A DNA stretch of 8,799 nt from NCBI GenBank assembly GCA_017353825.1, contig JAFMSC010000149.1, forward strand, positions 1 through 8,799. Direction: 5' to 3'. The number at the start of each line of letters is the position of its first letter. The first letter of the stretch is position 1. Origin of the DNA: Hyphomicrobiaceae bacterium. GTDB lineage: Bacteria > Pseudomonadota > Alphaproteobacteria > Rhizobiales > Hyphomicrobiaceae. The notes below the pieces were generated by a model. That model was given only the letters and a program-made list of their open reading frames with translations. It ran no database searches and was not told the origin of the DNA. The position numbers and the translations under genes are program-made. Shown here piece after piece: positions 1 to 5,825 of the stretch.

Positions 1-35
1 CCCGTGACCCCCGCCTCAAATGCCAGGACGCACCA

Positions 36-620
36 ATGCTGAGGCGGCTGAAATTGGGGCAGGATCGGCGTCAGAAGGCACGCTCCCTTTATGGCTCGAT
101 TGTGACGCAAGCACGCATACGCGACTTCTACGCGCACTGGGGTGTGCCGGACACAGTTGAGGGGCGCTTTGAGATGATTGCACTGCATCTTGTCGCCGTC
201 CTCGATCGGCTGCGGCATGATGGCCAGCCGGGCCACCAGCTCGCCCGCGCCCTGACCGAGACCTTCGCCGTGGACGTGGACGACAACCTGCGCGAAATGA
301 CGGTGGGCGACCTGGCAGTGCCGCGGTACGTTAAGCGCGCCGTCGGCGCTCTTAAGGAACGCCATACCAGCTACCGAGCGGCGCTGGCCGAGCCGGGCGA
401 GGAGATGCTGGCTGCCGTCGTCGAGGCGCGGCTCGGCGGCACAACCGGGGGCTTGGATGTACCCCGGATTTGCGCATACATAAGGCGGGTCGGCCATCGG
501 CTTGACCAGTTGCCGAGCGGCGAGGTGCTTGCGGGACGTATTGTTTGGCCACACATTGACGCCGTCGAGCGCGATGGAGGGGGCGTTCGGCAGGAGACGG
601 AGGGGAAAGATGCTCGATGA
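36..620 (+). CDS. Ubiquinol-cytochrome c chaperone family protein (CBP3-like)
   Basis: This 194-residue protein belongs to the bacterial relatives of yeast Cbp3/human UQCC1, which help assemble cytochrome bc1 (complex III) at the inner membrane. The family signature is visible: a helical segment around residues 30-60 beginning FYAHWGVPDTVEGRFEMI, then ALTETFAVDVDDNLREM near 72-88, and a conserved stretch GDLAVPRYVKRAVGALKERH near 91-110. No signal peptide or membrane segment is seen, as expected for a cytoplasmic assembly factor. The start has an AGGA at 25-28, seven bases before ATG. The stop overlaps the start of yceD by 11 bases, so the two are almost certainly translated from one mRNA. 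In Hyphomicrobiales this gene usually follows bamE, which may lie just left of the window. The role in complex III assembly is family knowledge and was not shown for this protein. Confidence 0.88.
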   Translation: MLRRLKLGQDRRQKARSLYGSIVTQARIRDFYAHWGVPDTVEGRFEMIALHLVAVLDRLRHDGQPGHQLARALTETFAVDVDDNLREMTVGDLAVPRYVKRAVGALKERHTSYRAALAEPGEEMLAAVVEARLGGTTGGLDVPRICAYIRRVGHRLDQLPSGEVLAGRIVWPHIDAVERDGGGVRQETEGKDAR

Positions 621-1125
621 GCTTGCCTGGGAGCATGCGGTCCAGGACATCCCCGAGGAAGGTTTGGCGGTTGAGCGGTCGGCCACGCCCGAGGAGTGCG
701 AGGCGATTGCACGCTCGCTCGAGCTGCTCGGCTGCAGGAGCCTTGACGTGCGCTATGCCCTGCTGCCCCGAGGCGGCCATGTCCACGTGTCCGGCGCGCT
801 GCAGGCACAAGTCGAGCAGACCTGCGTCGTCACGCTGGAGCCGCTTGTCAACGAGGTCGCGGCGAGCTTCAAGGTGGATTTCTGGCCGGAGACCGAAATG
901 CCGGAGCCGAGCGGCGGTGCGGTGGACATGCAGGACGAGGCCGATCTGGAGCCGATCGTCGCAGGCCGCATCGAGGTTGGGCGCGTGGTGTTCGAATCCC
1001 TGGCGGGCGCCATCGACCTGTTCCCGCGCAAGCCCGGCGTGACGTTTGAACAGCCCGAGGACAAGAGCGGCTCCCGCCAGCCAAGTCCCTTTGCAGGCCT
1101 GGTCAGGATCAAGAGGAAGCGCTAG
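610..1125 (+). CDS. yceD: YceD/DUF177 family protein
   Basis: This protein of 171 residues is a DUF177/YceD member; relatives in E. coli and plants are needed for normal 23S rRNA accumulation. Family landmarks are VEQTCVVTLEPL (about residues 68-79, with the conserved Cys-Val-Val-Thr-Leu-Glu-Pro core), the acidic-to-hydrophobic block DLEPIVAGRIEVGRVVFESL (about 112-131), then IDLFPRKPGV, and a C-terminal SPFAGLVRIKRKR like the usual NPFAvLakLK ending. I chose ATG 610 because the protein then begins right where the family begins and because GAGGGGAAAG precedes it. An in-frame ATG at 502 would add 36 residues lying inside the upstream gene. In many bacteria yceD sits next to rpmF (ribosomal protein L32); here plsX follows instead, without rpmF, which is common in alphaproteobacteria. 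The start overlaps the chaperone gene, implying translational coupling. Confidence 0.9.
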   Translation: MLDELAWEHAVQDIPEEGLAVERSATPEECEAIARSLELLGCRSLDVRYALLPRGGHVHVSGALQAQVEQTCVVTLEPLVNEVAASFKVDFWPETEMPEPSGGAVDMQDEADLEPIVAGRIEVGRVVFESLAGAIDLFPRKPGVTFEQPEDKSGSRQPSPFAGLVRIKRKR

Positions 1126-1201
1126 GCCGACGGCTGGCAAAGACCGGCAATGGCCTGCAAAACAGCGAGAATTAGGTTGTTTCGCAGTCGGCACCGGCTA
1201 T

Positions 1202-1248
1202 GGTCGGGCGTCTTTCGGGGGGGCTGCGGGAACGACGCCCGGGCGACC
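1202..1248 (+). promoter_or_regulatory. GC-rich hairpin in the leader before plsX
   Basis: The arms CGGGCGTC (1205-1212) and GACGCCCG (1234-1241) are perfectly complementary over 8 bp with a 21-base loop. An outer pair GGTC (1202-1205) with GACC (1245-1248) can extend it around a short bulge. It lies about 50 bases before the plsX start in the 170-base yceD-plsX gap. There is no U-tract, so it is not a standard intrinsic terminator. A weak promoter-like pair (TTGTTT at 1177-1182, TATGGT at 1199-1204) lies just upstream. The structure is seen directly; any regulatory role is inference. Confidence 0.3.
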
Positions 1249-1295
1249 GTCCTGGGCTTGGTCCGCAGCTGAGAGTCACGCAGGACACAGGCGCC

Positions 1296-2351
1296 ATGGC
1301 AGGGCTGCGCACGATATCGCTCGACGCCATGGGCGGAGATCGAGGGCCTGCCGTCGTGGTGCCCGGCGCCGCGCTGGCGCTGGAGGGCCACCCTGACGTG
1401 AAATTCCTTTTGGCCGGGGACCGGACTCGCATCGAGCCCTACCTGGCCGAGTATCCGCAGCTGGCGGAGCGCTCGCGCATCGTGCACACCGAAACGGCCA
1501 TCGGCATGCAGGACAAGCCGAGCCAGGCGGTGCGCCACGGCCGCGGCTCCAGCATGTGGCTGGCCATCGAAGCCGTGCAGAAGGGCGAGGCCGACTGCGC
1601 CGTGTCTGGCGGCAACACCGGCGCCCTGATGGCCATATCCAAGCTGATCTTGAAGACCATGCCCGGCATCGAGCGGCCGGTGATCGCCGGGCAGTGGCCG
1701 ACAATCCGGGACAACTGCATCGTCCTCGACCTGGGTGCCAACATCGAAGCCAGCGCGCACCAGCTGGCCGATTTCGCCCTGTTGGGGGCGGCGATGGCCC
1801 GCGCCCTGTTTCACATCCAGCGCCCGCGTGTGGGGCTCCTCAACATCGGCGTCGAGGAGATCAAGGGCGTCGAGGAGGTGAAGCAGGCCCACGCATGGCT
1901 CAAGGAGACGGACTTGCCCATCGACTACCGCGGCTTCGTCGAGGGAGACCAGATCGGGCAGGGCATCGTGGATGTGGTTGTGGTCGAAGGCTACGCCGGC
2001 AACATCGCGCTGAAGACCGCGGAAGGCACCGCCAAGCAGATGGCAGCCTACGTAAGGGAGGCCCTTACAAGCTCGCTAGCGGCCAAGCTGGGGGCGCTTC
2101 TCGCCGAGCGCGGCCTGCGCGCCTTGCGCGACCGCATGGACCCGCGTCGGTTCAACGGCGCGCCATTCCTTGGTCTCAATGGCATTGTGATCAAAAGTCA
2201 CGGGGGGATGGACGCGTTGGGCTTCGCCAGCGCCATCCGCGTGGGGTACGACATGGCCGAAAGCGACCTGGTCGCGCACCTGGCTGCCGACCTGGAGGCG
2301 CTGCACGGCAAGATTGCACAGGGCAAGCCGACGGAAGCGAAACAAGCATGA
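1296..2351 (+). CDS. plsX: Phosphate acyltransferase PlsX
   Basis: PlsX converts acyl-ACP and phosphate to acyl-phosphate, the donor PlsY uses for the first acylation of glycerol-3-phosphate in phospholipid synthesis; it acts at the inner face of the membrane. The product is 351 residues, close to the usual 340-356. Signatures: SLDAMGGDRGP at residues 8-18, SGGNTGALMA from residue 104, LNIGVEEIKG in the middle, and GNIALKTAEGTAK from residue 235. ATG 1296 is preferred because homologues begin a few residues before the SLDAMGGD motif and AGGA (1282-1285) sits about ten bases upstream; an in-frame GTG at 1200 would add 32 residues without family support. fabH follows after 40 bases in the conserved plsX-fabH order, which links initiation of fatty-acid synthesis to its use in membrane lipid. 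The identification is firm. Confidence 0.96.
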   Translation: MAGLRTISLDAMGGDRGPAVVVPGAALALEGHPDVKFLLAGDRTRIEPYLAEYPQLAERSRIVHTETAIGMQDKPSQAVRHGRGSSMWLAIEAVQKGEADCAVSGGNTGALMAISKLILKTMPGIERPVIAGQWPTIRDNCIVLDLGANIEASAHQLADFALLGAAMARALFHIQRPRVGLLNIGVEEIKGVEEVKQAHAWLKETDLPIDYRGFVEGDQIGQGIVDVVVVEGYAGNIALKTAEGTAKQMAAYVREALTSSLAAKLGALLAERGLRALRDRMDPRRFNGAPFLGLNGIVIKSHGGMDALGFASAIRVGYDMAESDLVAHLAADLEALHGKIAQGKPTEAKQA

Positions 2352-2391
2352 TGGGCCGACGCTGCGGGAGCCGGTCACGACGAGGTGCAAG

Positions 2392-3369
2392 GTGGCAGTC
2401 ATCAGGTCAGTGATCCGCGGCGTGGGGGCGTATCTGCCCAAACGCATCTTGACGAACGACGACATGGCCGCGCTCGTCGACACCAGCGACGAGTGGATCA
2501 GGGAACGCACCGGCATCCGGGAGCGCCATATCGCCGACCATGACGAGCTCACATCGGACCTTGGGATTGCTGCAGCGCGCCAGGCCCTGGTGCGCGCTGG
2601 CATCGACCCCGTCGACATCGACCTCGTGATCTGCGCCACGGCCACCCCCGACCGCACCTTCCCGGCCACCGCCGTGCGCATCCAGGCGGGCCTGGGAGTG
2701 ACCAAGGGGGCCGCGTTCGACATGCAGGCGGTGTGCTCGGGGTTCATCTACGCGCTGGCCACGGCCGACAACTTCATCAAGTCGGCCCAGTCGCGGCGCG
2801 CCCTGGTGGTCGGGGCCGAGACCTTTTCGCGCATCCTCGACTGGGAGGACCGCGGCACCTGCGTTTTGTTTGGCGACGGCGCCGGCGCCGTGGTGCTGGA
2901 GGCCCAGACCCAGGTGGGCGGCCGGGACGACCGTGGCATTCTGGCCACGCGCCTGCGCTCTGACGGGCGCTACGAGGACCTGCTCTACGTTGATGGTGGC
3001 CCGGGCTCGACCAAGACCACGGGCCACTTGCGCATGAACGGGCGCGAGGTGTTCCGCCACGCAGTGCAAAAGATTTCGAGCGTCATCGAGGAGACCCTGG
3101 TCGCCTCCGGTTACGCCCCCGAGGAGATCGACCTCTACGTTCCACACCAGGCCAACAAGCGCATCCTCGACGGCATCGCCAAGAAGCTTGGCATTCCCCA
3201 CCAAAAGGTGGTGATGACGCTCGCCAAGCACGGCAACACGTCAGCGGCATCCGTGCCGCTGGCGCTCAATCAGGCGTTTGAGGACCGTCGGCTCAGGGAA
3301 GGGAGCATGGTCCTTATGGAGGCGATGGGGGGCGGCTTTACCTGGGGGGCGGCCCTGGCGCGCTGGTAA
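2392..3369 (+). CDS. fabH: Beta-ketoacyl-ACP synthase III (FabH)
   Basis: FabH condenses acetyl-CoA with malonyl-ACP, the first step of type II fatty-acid synthesis. The complete thiolase-fold catalytic triad is present: Cys115 in DMQAVCSGF, His252 in VPHQANKRI, and Asn282 in HGNTSAASVP. The His-Asn spacing of 30 equals that of the E. coli enzyme. The N-terminal TSDEWIRERTGIRERHIA (about residues 31-48) and C-terminal GGGFTWGAAL are also typical. I place the start at GTG 2392, giving 325 residues that begin (M)AVIRSVIRGVGAYLPKR like alphaproteobacterial homologues, with GAGG at 2382-2385, six bases upstream. A longer in-frame reading from 2314 would overlap the end of plsX and add an unrelated basic stretch. 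fabH is presumably cotranscribed with plsX. No odd features apart from the GTG start. Confidence 0.96.
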   Translation: MAVIRSVIRGVGAYLPKRILTNDDMAALVDTSDEWIRERTGIRERHIADHDELTSDLGIAAARQALVRAGIDPVDIDLVICATATPDRTFPATAVRIQAGLGVTKGAAFDMQAVCSGFIYALATADNFIKSAQSRRALVVGAETFSRILDWEDRGTCVLFGDGAGAVVLEAQTQVGGRDDRGILATRLRSDGRYEDLLYVDGGPGSTKTTGHLRMNGREVFRHAVQKISSVIEETLVASGYAPEEIDLYVPHQANKRILDGIAKKLGIPHQKVVMTLAKHGNTSAASVPLALNQAFEDRRLREGSMVLMEAMGGGFTWGAALARW

Positions 3370-3426
3370 CGCCGCACTGCACGCGCTTGATAGCCAGTTT
3401 AAGTGTGCAATTTCAGTTAGTTGTTG

Positions 3427-3455
3427 TTGACCCTCCGACCGGCGCCAGTTAGCAT
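3427..3455 (+). promoter_or_regulatory. Candidate sigma70-type promoter for ihfA-merR
   Basis: TTGACC (3427-3432) matches five of six bases of the -35 consensus and TAGCAT (3450-3455) four of six of the -10, with an ideal 17-base spacer. The site lies in the 119-base gap between fabH and ihfA and would start a transcript about 25 bases before the ihfA ATG. Strong -35 and weak -10 elements are usual in alphaproteobacteria. It suggests ihfA can be expressed independently of plsX-fabH. Sequence match only. Confidence 0.45.
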
Positions 3456-3488
3456 TGCAAAACGCCAGATGGGGAGGGGCGGTAGGCT

Positions 3489-3806
3489 ATGAGTGGCAAG
3501 ACGCTCACGCGTGCGGACCTTGCGGAGACCGTCGTCCAGAAAGTAGGGTTGCCTCGCAACGAGTCGCAAGACCTGGTCGAGCTGGTCATCAAGGTCCTGT
3601 CCGAACGATTGGCTGAGGGTGAGGCGGTCAAGCTCTCCTCCTTCGGATCGTTCAACATCCGCCAGAAGGGTGAGCGCGTCGGCCGCAACCCCAAGACCGG
3701 GCAGGAGGTGCCCATCACGCCGCGGCGGGTCTTGGTGTTCCGTCCAAGCAATATCATGAAGGACCGCATCAACCAGGGGCTGGGACGCCGCCGGGCCGCT
3801 GAGTGA
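3489..3806 (+). CDS. ihfA: Integration host factor subunit alpha
   Basis: IHF is a nucleoid-associated heterodimer (IhfA with IhfB) that bends DNA sharply at specific sites and assists recombination, replication and sigma54-type transcription. This 105-residue protein has the full HU/IHF fold: N-terminal helices with LTRADLAETVVQKVGL, the turn SFGSF at residues 51-55, and the DNA-binding beta-arm GRNPKTG at 65-71 with the proline that intercalates into the minor groove. The segment PITPRRVLVFRPS and a short basic tail RRRAAE complete it. ITPRRVLVFRPS is typical of IhfA rather than HU. ATG 3489 is preceded by a purine-rich GGGGAGGGG about ten bases upstream. merR follows within 38 bases, so the two probably share a transcript; the beta subunit is not in this window. 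Confidence 0.94.
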   Translation: MSGKTLTRADLAETVVQKVGLPRNESQDLVELVIKVLSERLAEGEAVKLSSFGSFNIRQKGERVGRNPKTGQEVPITPRRVLVFRPSNIMKDRINQGLGRRRAAE

Positions 3807-3844
3807 GTCTGAGTATCCACCCATGGAGCAAGGGGGAACGTGCT

Positions 3845-4300
3845 TTGCCTAAGGCGATCGAGGCATTTCGCAACATCACCGAAGTGTCACATGAATTGGG
3901 CGTCAAGAAGCATGTCTTGCGTTTCTGGGAGACCAAGTTTCCGCAGCTGAAGCCGATGAAGCGCGGCGGCGGTCGGCGCTACTACCGGCCCGCCGACGTG
4001 GAGCTCCTGCGAGGTATTCGCCATCTGCTGCAGGCGGAAGGTTATTCCGCCAGGGGTGTGCAGAAGATCCTGCGCGAGGGCGGAGCCAAGCGGGTGAAGC
4101 GCGTGGGCAAGGGGGCGGCGCCGGCCAAACGCCGGGTTCTGGCCCGCACCAAGCCTAACCTACCAGCACCGTCGTTAGCTCCGTCGCCGCCGGGGCTCGT
4201 GCCGCCCCTCAACGCGGCGCACGTCGGCACGCTGCGCGATGTGGTCGCCGAGCTCGCGGCCCTGCAAACCATGCTGCGCGACGTGGAAGGCGAGCGCTGA
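3845..4300 (+). CDS. MerR-family DNA-binding transcriptional regulator
   Basis: This is a small MerR-type regulator with an N-terminal winged helix-turn-helix: FRNITEVSHELGVKKHVLRFWE (about residues 7-28), KFPQLKPMKRGGGRRYYRP, then DVELLRGIRHLLQAEGYSARGVQKIL. There is no recognisable effector- or metal-binding domain. After the DNA-binding part comes a basic, Ala/Pro-rich linker and a short C-terminal helix (VVAELAALQTMLRDVEGER) that could mediate dimerisation. The start is uncertain. I prefer TTG 3845 (151 residues), since AGGGGGAA sits eight bases upstream and the product starts MPKAIEAFRNI like homologues. An in-frame GTG at 3803 overlaps the ihfA stop but has no ribosome-binding site. Its position after ihfA is conserved in Hyphomicrobiales; I do not know its targets. 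Confidence 0.88.
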   Translation: MPKAIEAFRNITEVSHELGVKKHVLRFWETKFPQLKPMKRGGGRRYYRPADVELLRGIRHLLQAEGYSARGVQKILREGGAKRVKRVGKGAAPAKRRVLARTKPNLPAPSLAPSPPGLVPPLNAAHVGTLRDVVAELAALQTMLRDVEGER

Positions 4301-4312
4301 CGGCGCAACGTC

Positions 4313-4401
4313 GGGCCCAACCCAGGCCCCAACACTCGGCCCAACACTCGGCCCAACACCGGCCCAACACCGGGCCCAACACCGGGCCTAACACCGGGCC
4401 C
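4313..4401. repeat. 12-bp GC-rich tandem repeat after merR
   Basis: About seven head-to-tail units of GGCCCAACACYS, mostly 12 bp with one 11-bp unit and a divergent first unit, begin 12 bases after the merR stop. Two units end in CTC, and the later units end in CCG. Adjacent units are partly self-complementary (GGCCC pairs with the next GGGCC across AACACC), so a transcript could form a series of short GC stems. No T-tract follows. It might act as a structured merR 3' end, or simply be a slippage-prone microsatellite. Confidence 0.85.
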
Positions 4402-4990
4402 TCGCCCTGCGTGCGTTCCTGAGTGGGTTCTTACTGGGGCGGCACGGCCCGCTTCTCGACCGCGCGGTCGATCGGATCAAGCCCGCGGCCCCACGGGTCG
4501 GCTTGCACGGCCAGTGTGGCGTCAGGCGTCAACCTCATTTGGCGGCTGCGGTCACCTGTCTTGCGATGCATCCTGATGTTCACTGCGATGTTCTTGATCG
4601 CGGTGCCGGGTCCACTCCCGCGCCGGGGGTCGCGCCCTTCGCAACCGGCCCATACACGCGCCGAAGAATGCTGGCGCGGATGATCCGCCCCTAAGAAAGC
4701 CGGCACCGTTCATCCATACCAGAACCGGCAGACGAGCGCCCGGCTTGATCGCCGCTGGGCGCCACGGGTTGAGGAACAGGCAATCGGCGTCGAATTCGCT
4801 GCCGCTCGTTGGCCTATCGCTCGCTATCGCTTCGGTAACCAATCAGGGCCGCAAACAGCGGCGGCTCGTGCCAGGCACAAATCTGACGGGCCGGGAGGCC
4901 CTCGGGCAAGGCTCGGAAAGCGGGGCGCGGGAGCCTCCGGTCAGGAACGCTGGCCAAACGCGGCAACGCTTTTAGCCTGCGACGGCCCGT
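4402..4990. other. Gene-poor stretch with degraded coding sequence
   Basis: I find no intact gene between the tandem repeat and the end of the host-attachment gene. The minus strand holds an esterase fragment (listed separately). It also holds an open stretch down to a TAA at 4431-4433 that reads AIKNIAVNIRMHRKTGDRSR followed by QMRLTPDATLAVQADPWGRG and DPIDRAVEKRA. That composition looks protein-like rather than random, but I do not recognise the family, it is in a different frame from the esterase piece, and it has no convincing start. No tRNA, CRISPR, inverted terminal repeats or transposase was seen. Confidence 0.5.
4657..4842 (-). pseudogene. Fragment of a type-B carboxylesterase
   Basis: Read on the minus strand, about 62 codons resemble the N-terminal part of type-B carboxylesterases (para-nitrobenzyl esterase family, alpha/beta hydrolases). 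The key match is DADCLFLNPWRP, followed by KPGARLPVLVWMNGAGF and RGGSSAPAFFGA. In active enzymes these regions read sEDCLfLNvwrP and lPVlvWiHGGGF. Here the oxyanion-hole motif HGGG has become NGAG, the frame is closed by a TGA just upstream of a TTG at 4842, and homology stops abruptly at about 4657. The family is about 500 residues long with a catalytic Ser-Glu-His triad, all of which is absent. This is therefore a non-functional remnant, probably left by a deletion or rearrangement. Confidence 0.7.
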
Positions 4991-5440
4991 TCACAGAGCG
5001 ACGTGCTCTGCGAGGTGGGCGGGAAGGGCGCTCACGGGGGTGTTGGTGAGGTCGGCGACCACCTCGGCGCTGACGGCAGCCTTCACTTTGTCGGCCAGCA
5101 CGGCGCGCAAGTCGCCCATCGTCACCGGCGGAGCAACCACCACCAGCCGATCGAAGCTCCTGGCAGCCTGTCGGGCCTCGACCGCATCGGCGATGCGCCG
5201 CGCGAACTGCCGCTTCTGCTCGCGGTGGGGGTCCGACGGACTCTCCAGGGCGTGCCGCATGCCGCCGACCGACTCGAAGCTGCGCCCAGGCCGGTCGGTG
5301 CCGATCTCGCGGCTGGGTGCCAGCTCCGCATCAAGCACCATGTCTGCCACGGCCGTGAGGCCGGTGCCCCTGCCCCTGGTCTCGAACACGCGGGCGCGCG
5401 CGGCGTCGGCGATCAGCACCCAGGTCCGGATCGGCTTCAT
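4991..5440 (-). CDS. Host attachment protein (AtsA/baeRF-like)
   Basis: This 149-residue protein matches the family annotated as 'protein required for attachment to host cells', named from Agrobacterium and related in fold to bacterial eRF1-like (baeRF) domains. Typical features are the N-terminal WVLIADAARARVFE (residues 7-20), DRPGRSFESVGGMRHALE (49-66), a central hydrophobic strand FDRLVVVAPPVTMGDLR (96-112), and C-terminal DLTNTPVSALPAHLAEHV (130-147). ATG 5440 is supported by GGAGG (complement of 5449-5453) eight bases upstream; an in-frame start 13 codons earlier would add residues not seen in the family. The true function is poorly known despite the name; many members occur in non-pathogens next to stress genes. 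It is transcribed away from hsp20, and an FNR/FixK-type box lies about 100 bases before its start. Confidence 0.85.
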   Translation of the reverse strand: MKPIRTWVLIADAARARVFETRGRGTGLTAVADMVLDAELAPSREIGTDRPGRSFESVGGMRHALESPSDPHREQKRQFARRIADAVEARQAARSFDRLVVVAPPVTMGDLRAVLADKVKAAVSAEVVADLTNTPVSALPAHLAEHVAL

Positions 5441-5536
5441 GGCACGCACCTCCGCTGCCCACGTCCGTCTCGGCTTCAACGCGTTGCCGGGCGCCGGGTT
5501 CTAGACCATGGATGCAGCAACCTTCCGCGCTGGACC

Positions 5537-5550
5537 TTGACCGGTGTCAA
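5537..5550 (-). promoter_or_regulatory. FNR/FixK-type operator for the host-attachment gene
   Basis: TTGACCGGTGTCAA is a symmetric TTGAC-N4-GTCAA dyad that fits the FNR/FixK/Anr consensus TTGAY-N4-RTCAA exactly. Facing the minus-strand gene, a -10-like CATCCA (complement of 5509-5514) follows after 22 bases, which is the spacing of a class II activator site centred at -41.5. The implied transcript start is near 5502, giving a leader of about 60 bases. The regulator itself is not in the window. Confidence 0.6.
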
Positions 5551-5722
5551 TTGCGGGCGGCGCCGCGCCAAGCGCGTCATTAACCCTCGACGGCAAATCG
5601 GCACGCCACGCCGTCCCCCGCGCGGCATCCCGCAATTGGTCCCGAGCGTTGATCGGGACGGAGCTGCAGGGCGTCGCCTGGCACGCCGAAACTGGGCCTG
5701 AACCTATGACCCGAGAGCGATG

Positions 5723-5736
5723 TTGACGTTTATCAA
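5723..5736 (+). promoter_or_regulatory. FNR/FixK-type operator for hsp20
   Basis: TTGACGTTTATCAA fits TTGAY-N4-RTCAA with both half-sites intact. Exactly 22 bases downstream lies CATCTA (5759-5764) at the position of a -10 element, nearly the same hexamer and the same spacing as at the divergent promoter. Centring at -41.5 places the transcript start near 5771, about 55 bases before the hsp20 ATG. This is the arrangement of FNR/FixK class II activation under low oxygen. I saw no RpoH-type heat-shock promoter. Confidence 0.65.
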
Positions 5737-5825
5737 TCTCAGGTGATCGGTTTCGGCTCATCTACGCTAGCGCTTAGCTCGTTCGTGCGGCGGGCCCGAT
5801 CTTACCCCCAACAGAGAGGACGACC

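Larger units (their letters stand above)
5441..5825. other. Divergent control region between host-attachment gene and hsp20
   Basis: This 385-base gap separates two divergent genes and contains two dyad operators (5537-5550 and 5723-5736), listed separately. Short open frames inside it, such as 5544-5726 on the plus strand, have neither a ribosome-binding site nor recognisable protein motifs, so I do not call them genes. The roughly 170 bases between the two operators show nothing else I can name. Confidence 0.6.

Noticed and set aside
352..1194. 280-codon open frame on the minus strand across the chaperone and yceD genes
   Set aside because: It is antisense to two well-recognised overlapping genes, has a low-complexity Arg/Ala/Pro-rich composition typical of GC-rich shadow frames, and shows no family motif.
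2407..3231. 274-codon open frame on the minus strand across fabH
   Set aside because: It lies wholly antisense to fabH, whose catalytic triad is intact; the His/Gly/Val-rich translation has no recognisable domain.
4313..4401. CRISPR array as an explanation of the repeats after merR
   Set aside because: Units are contiguous 11-12 bp repeats without unique spacers, so this is a tandem repeat.
4402..4990. Search for a tRNA, transposase, attachment site or terminal inverted repeats that would explain the accessory junction
   Set aside because: No cloverleaf-like sequence, transposase motif or flanking repeats could be seen by eye.
5003..5701. 232-codon open frame on the plus strand opposite the host-attachment gene
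   Set aside because: The minus-strand gene has family motifs and a good ribosome-binding site, and the plus-strand frame would run through both the gene and its promoter region.
5501..5761. Short open frames (86 codons minus, 60 codons plus) inside the divergent control region
   Set aside because: No ribosome-binding site, no motif, and they overlap the two operator sites.
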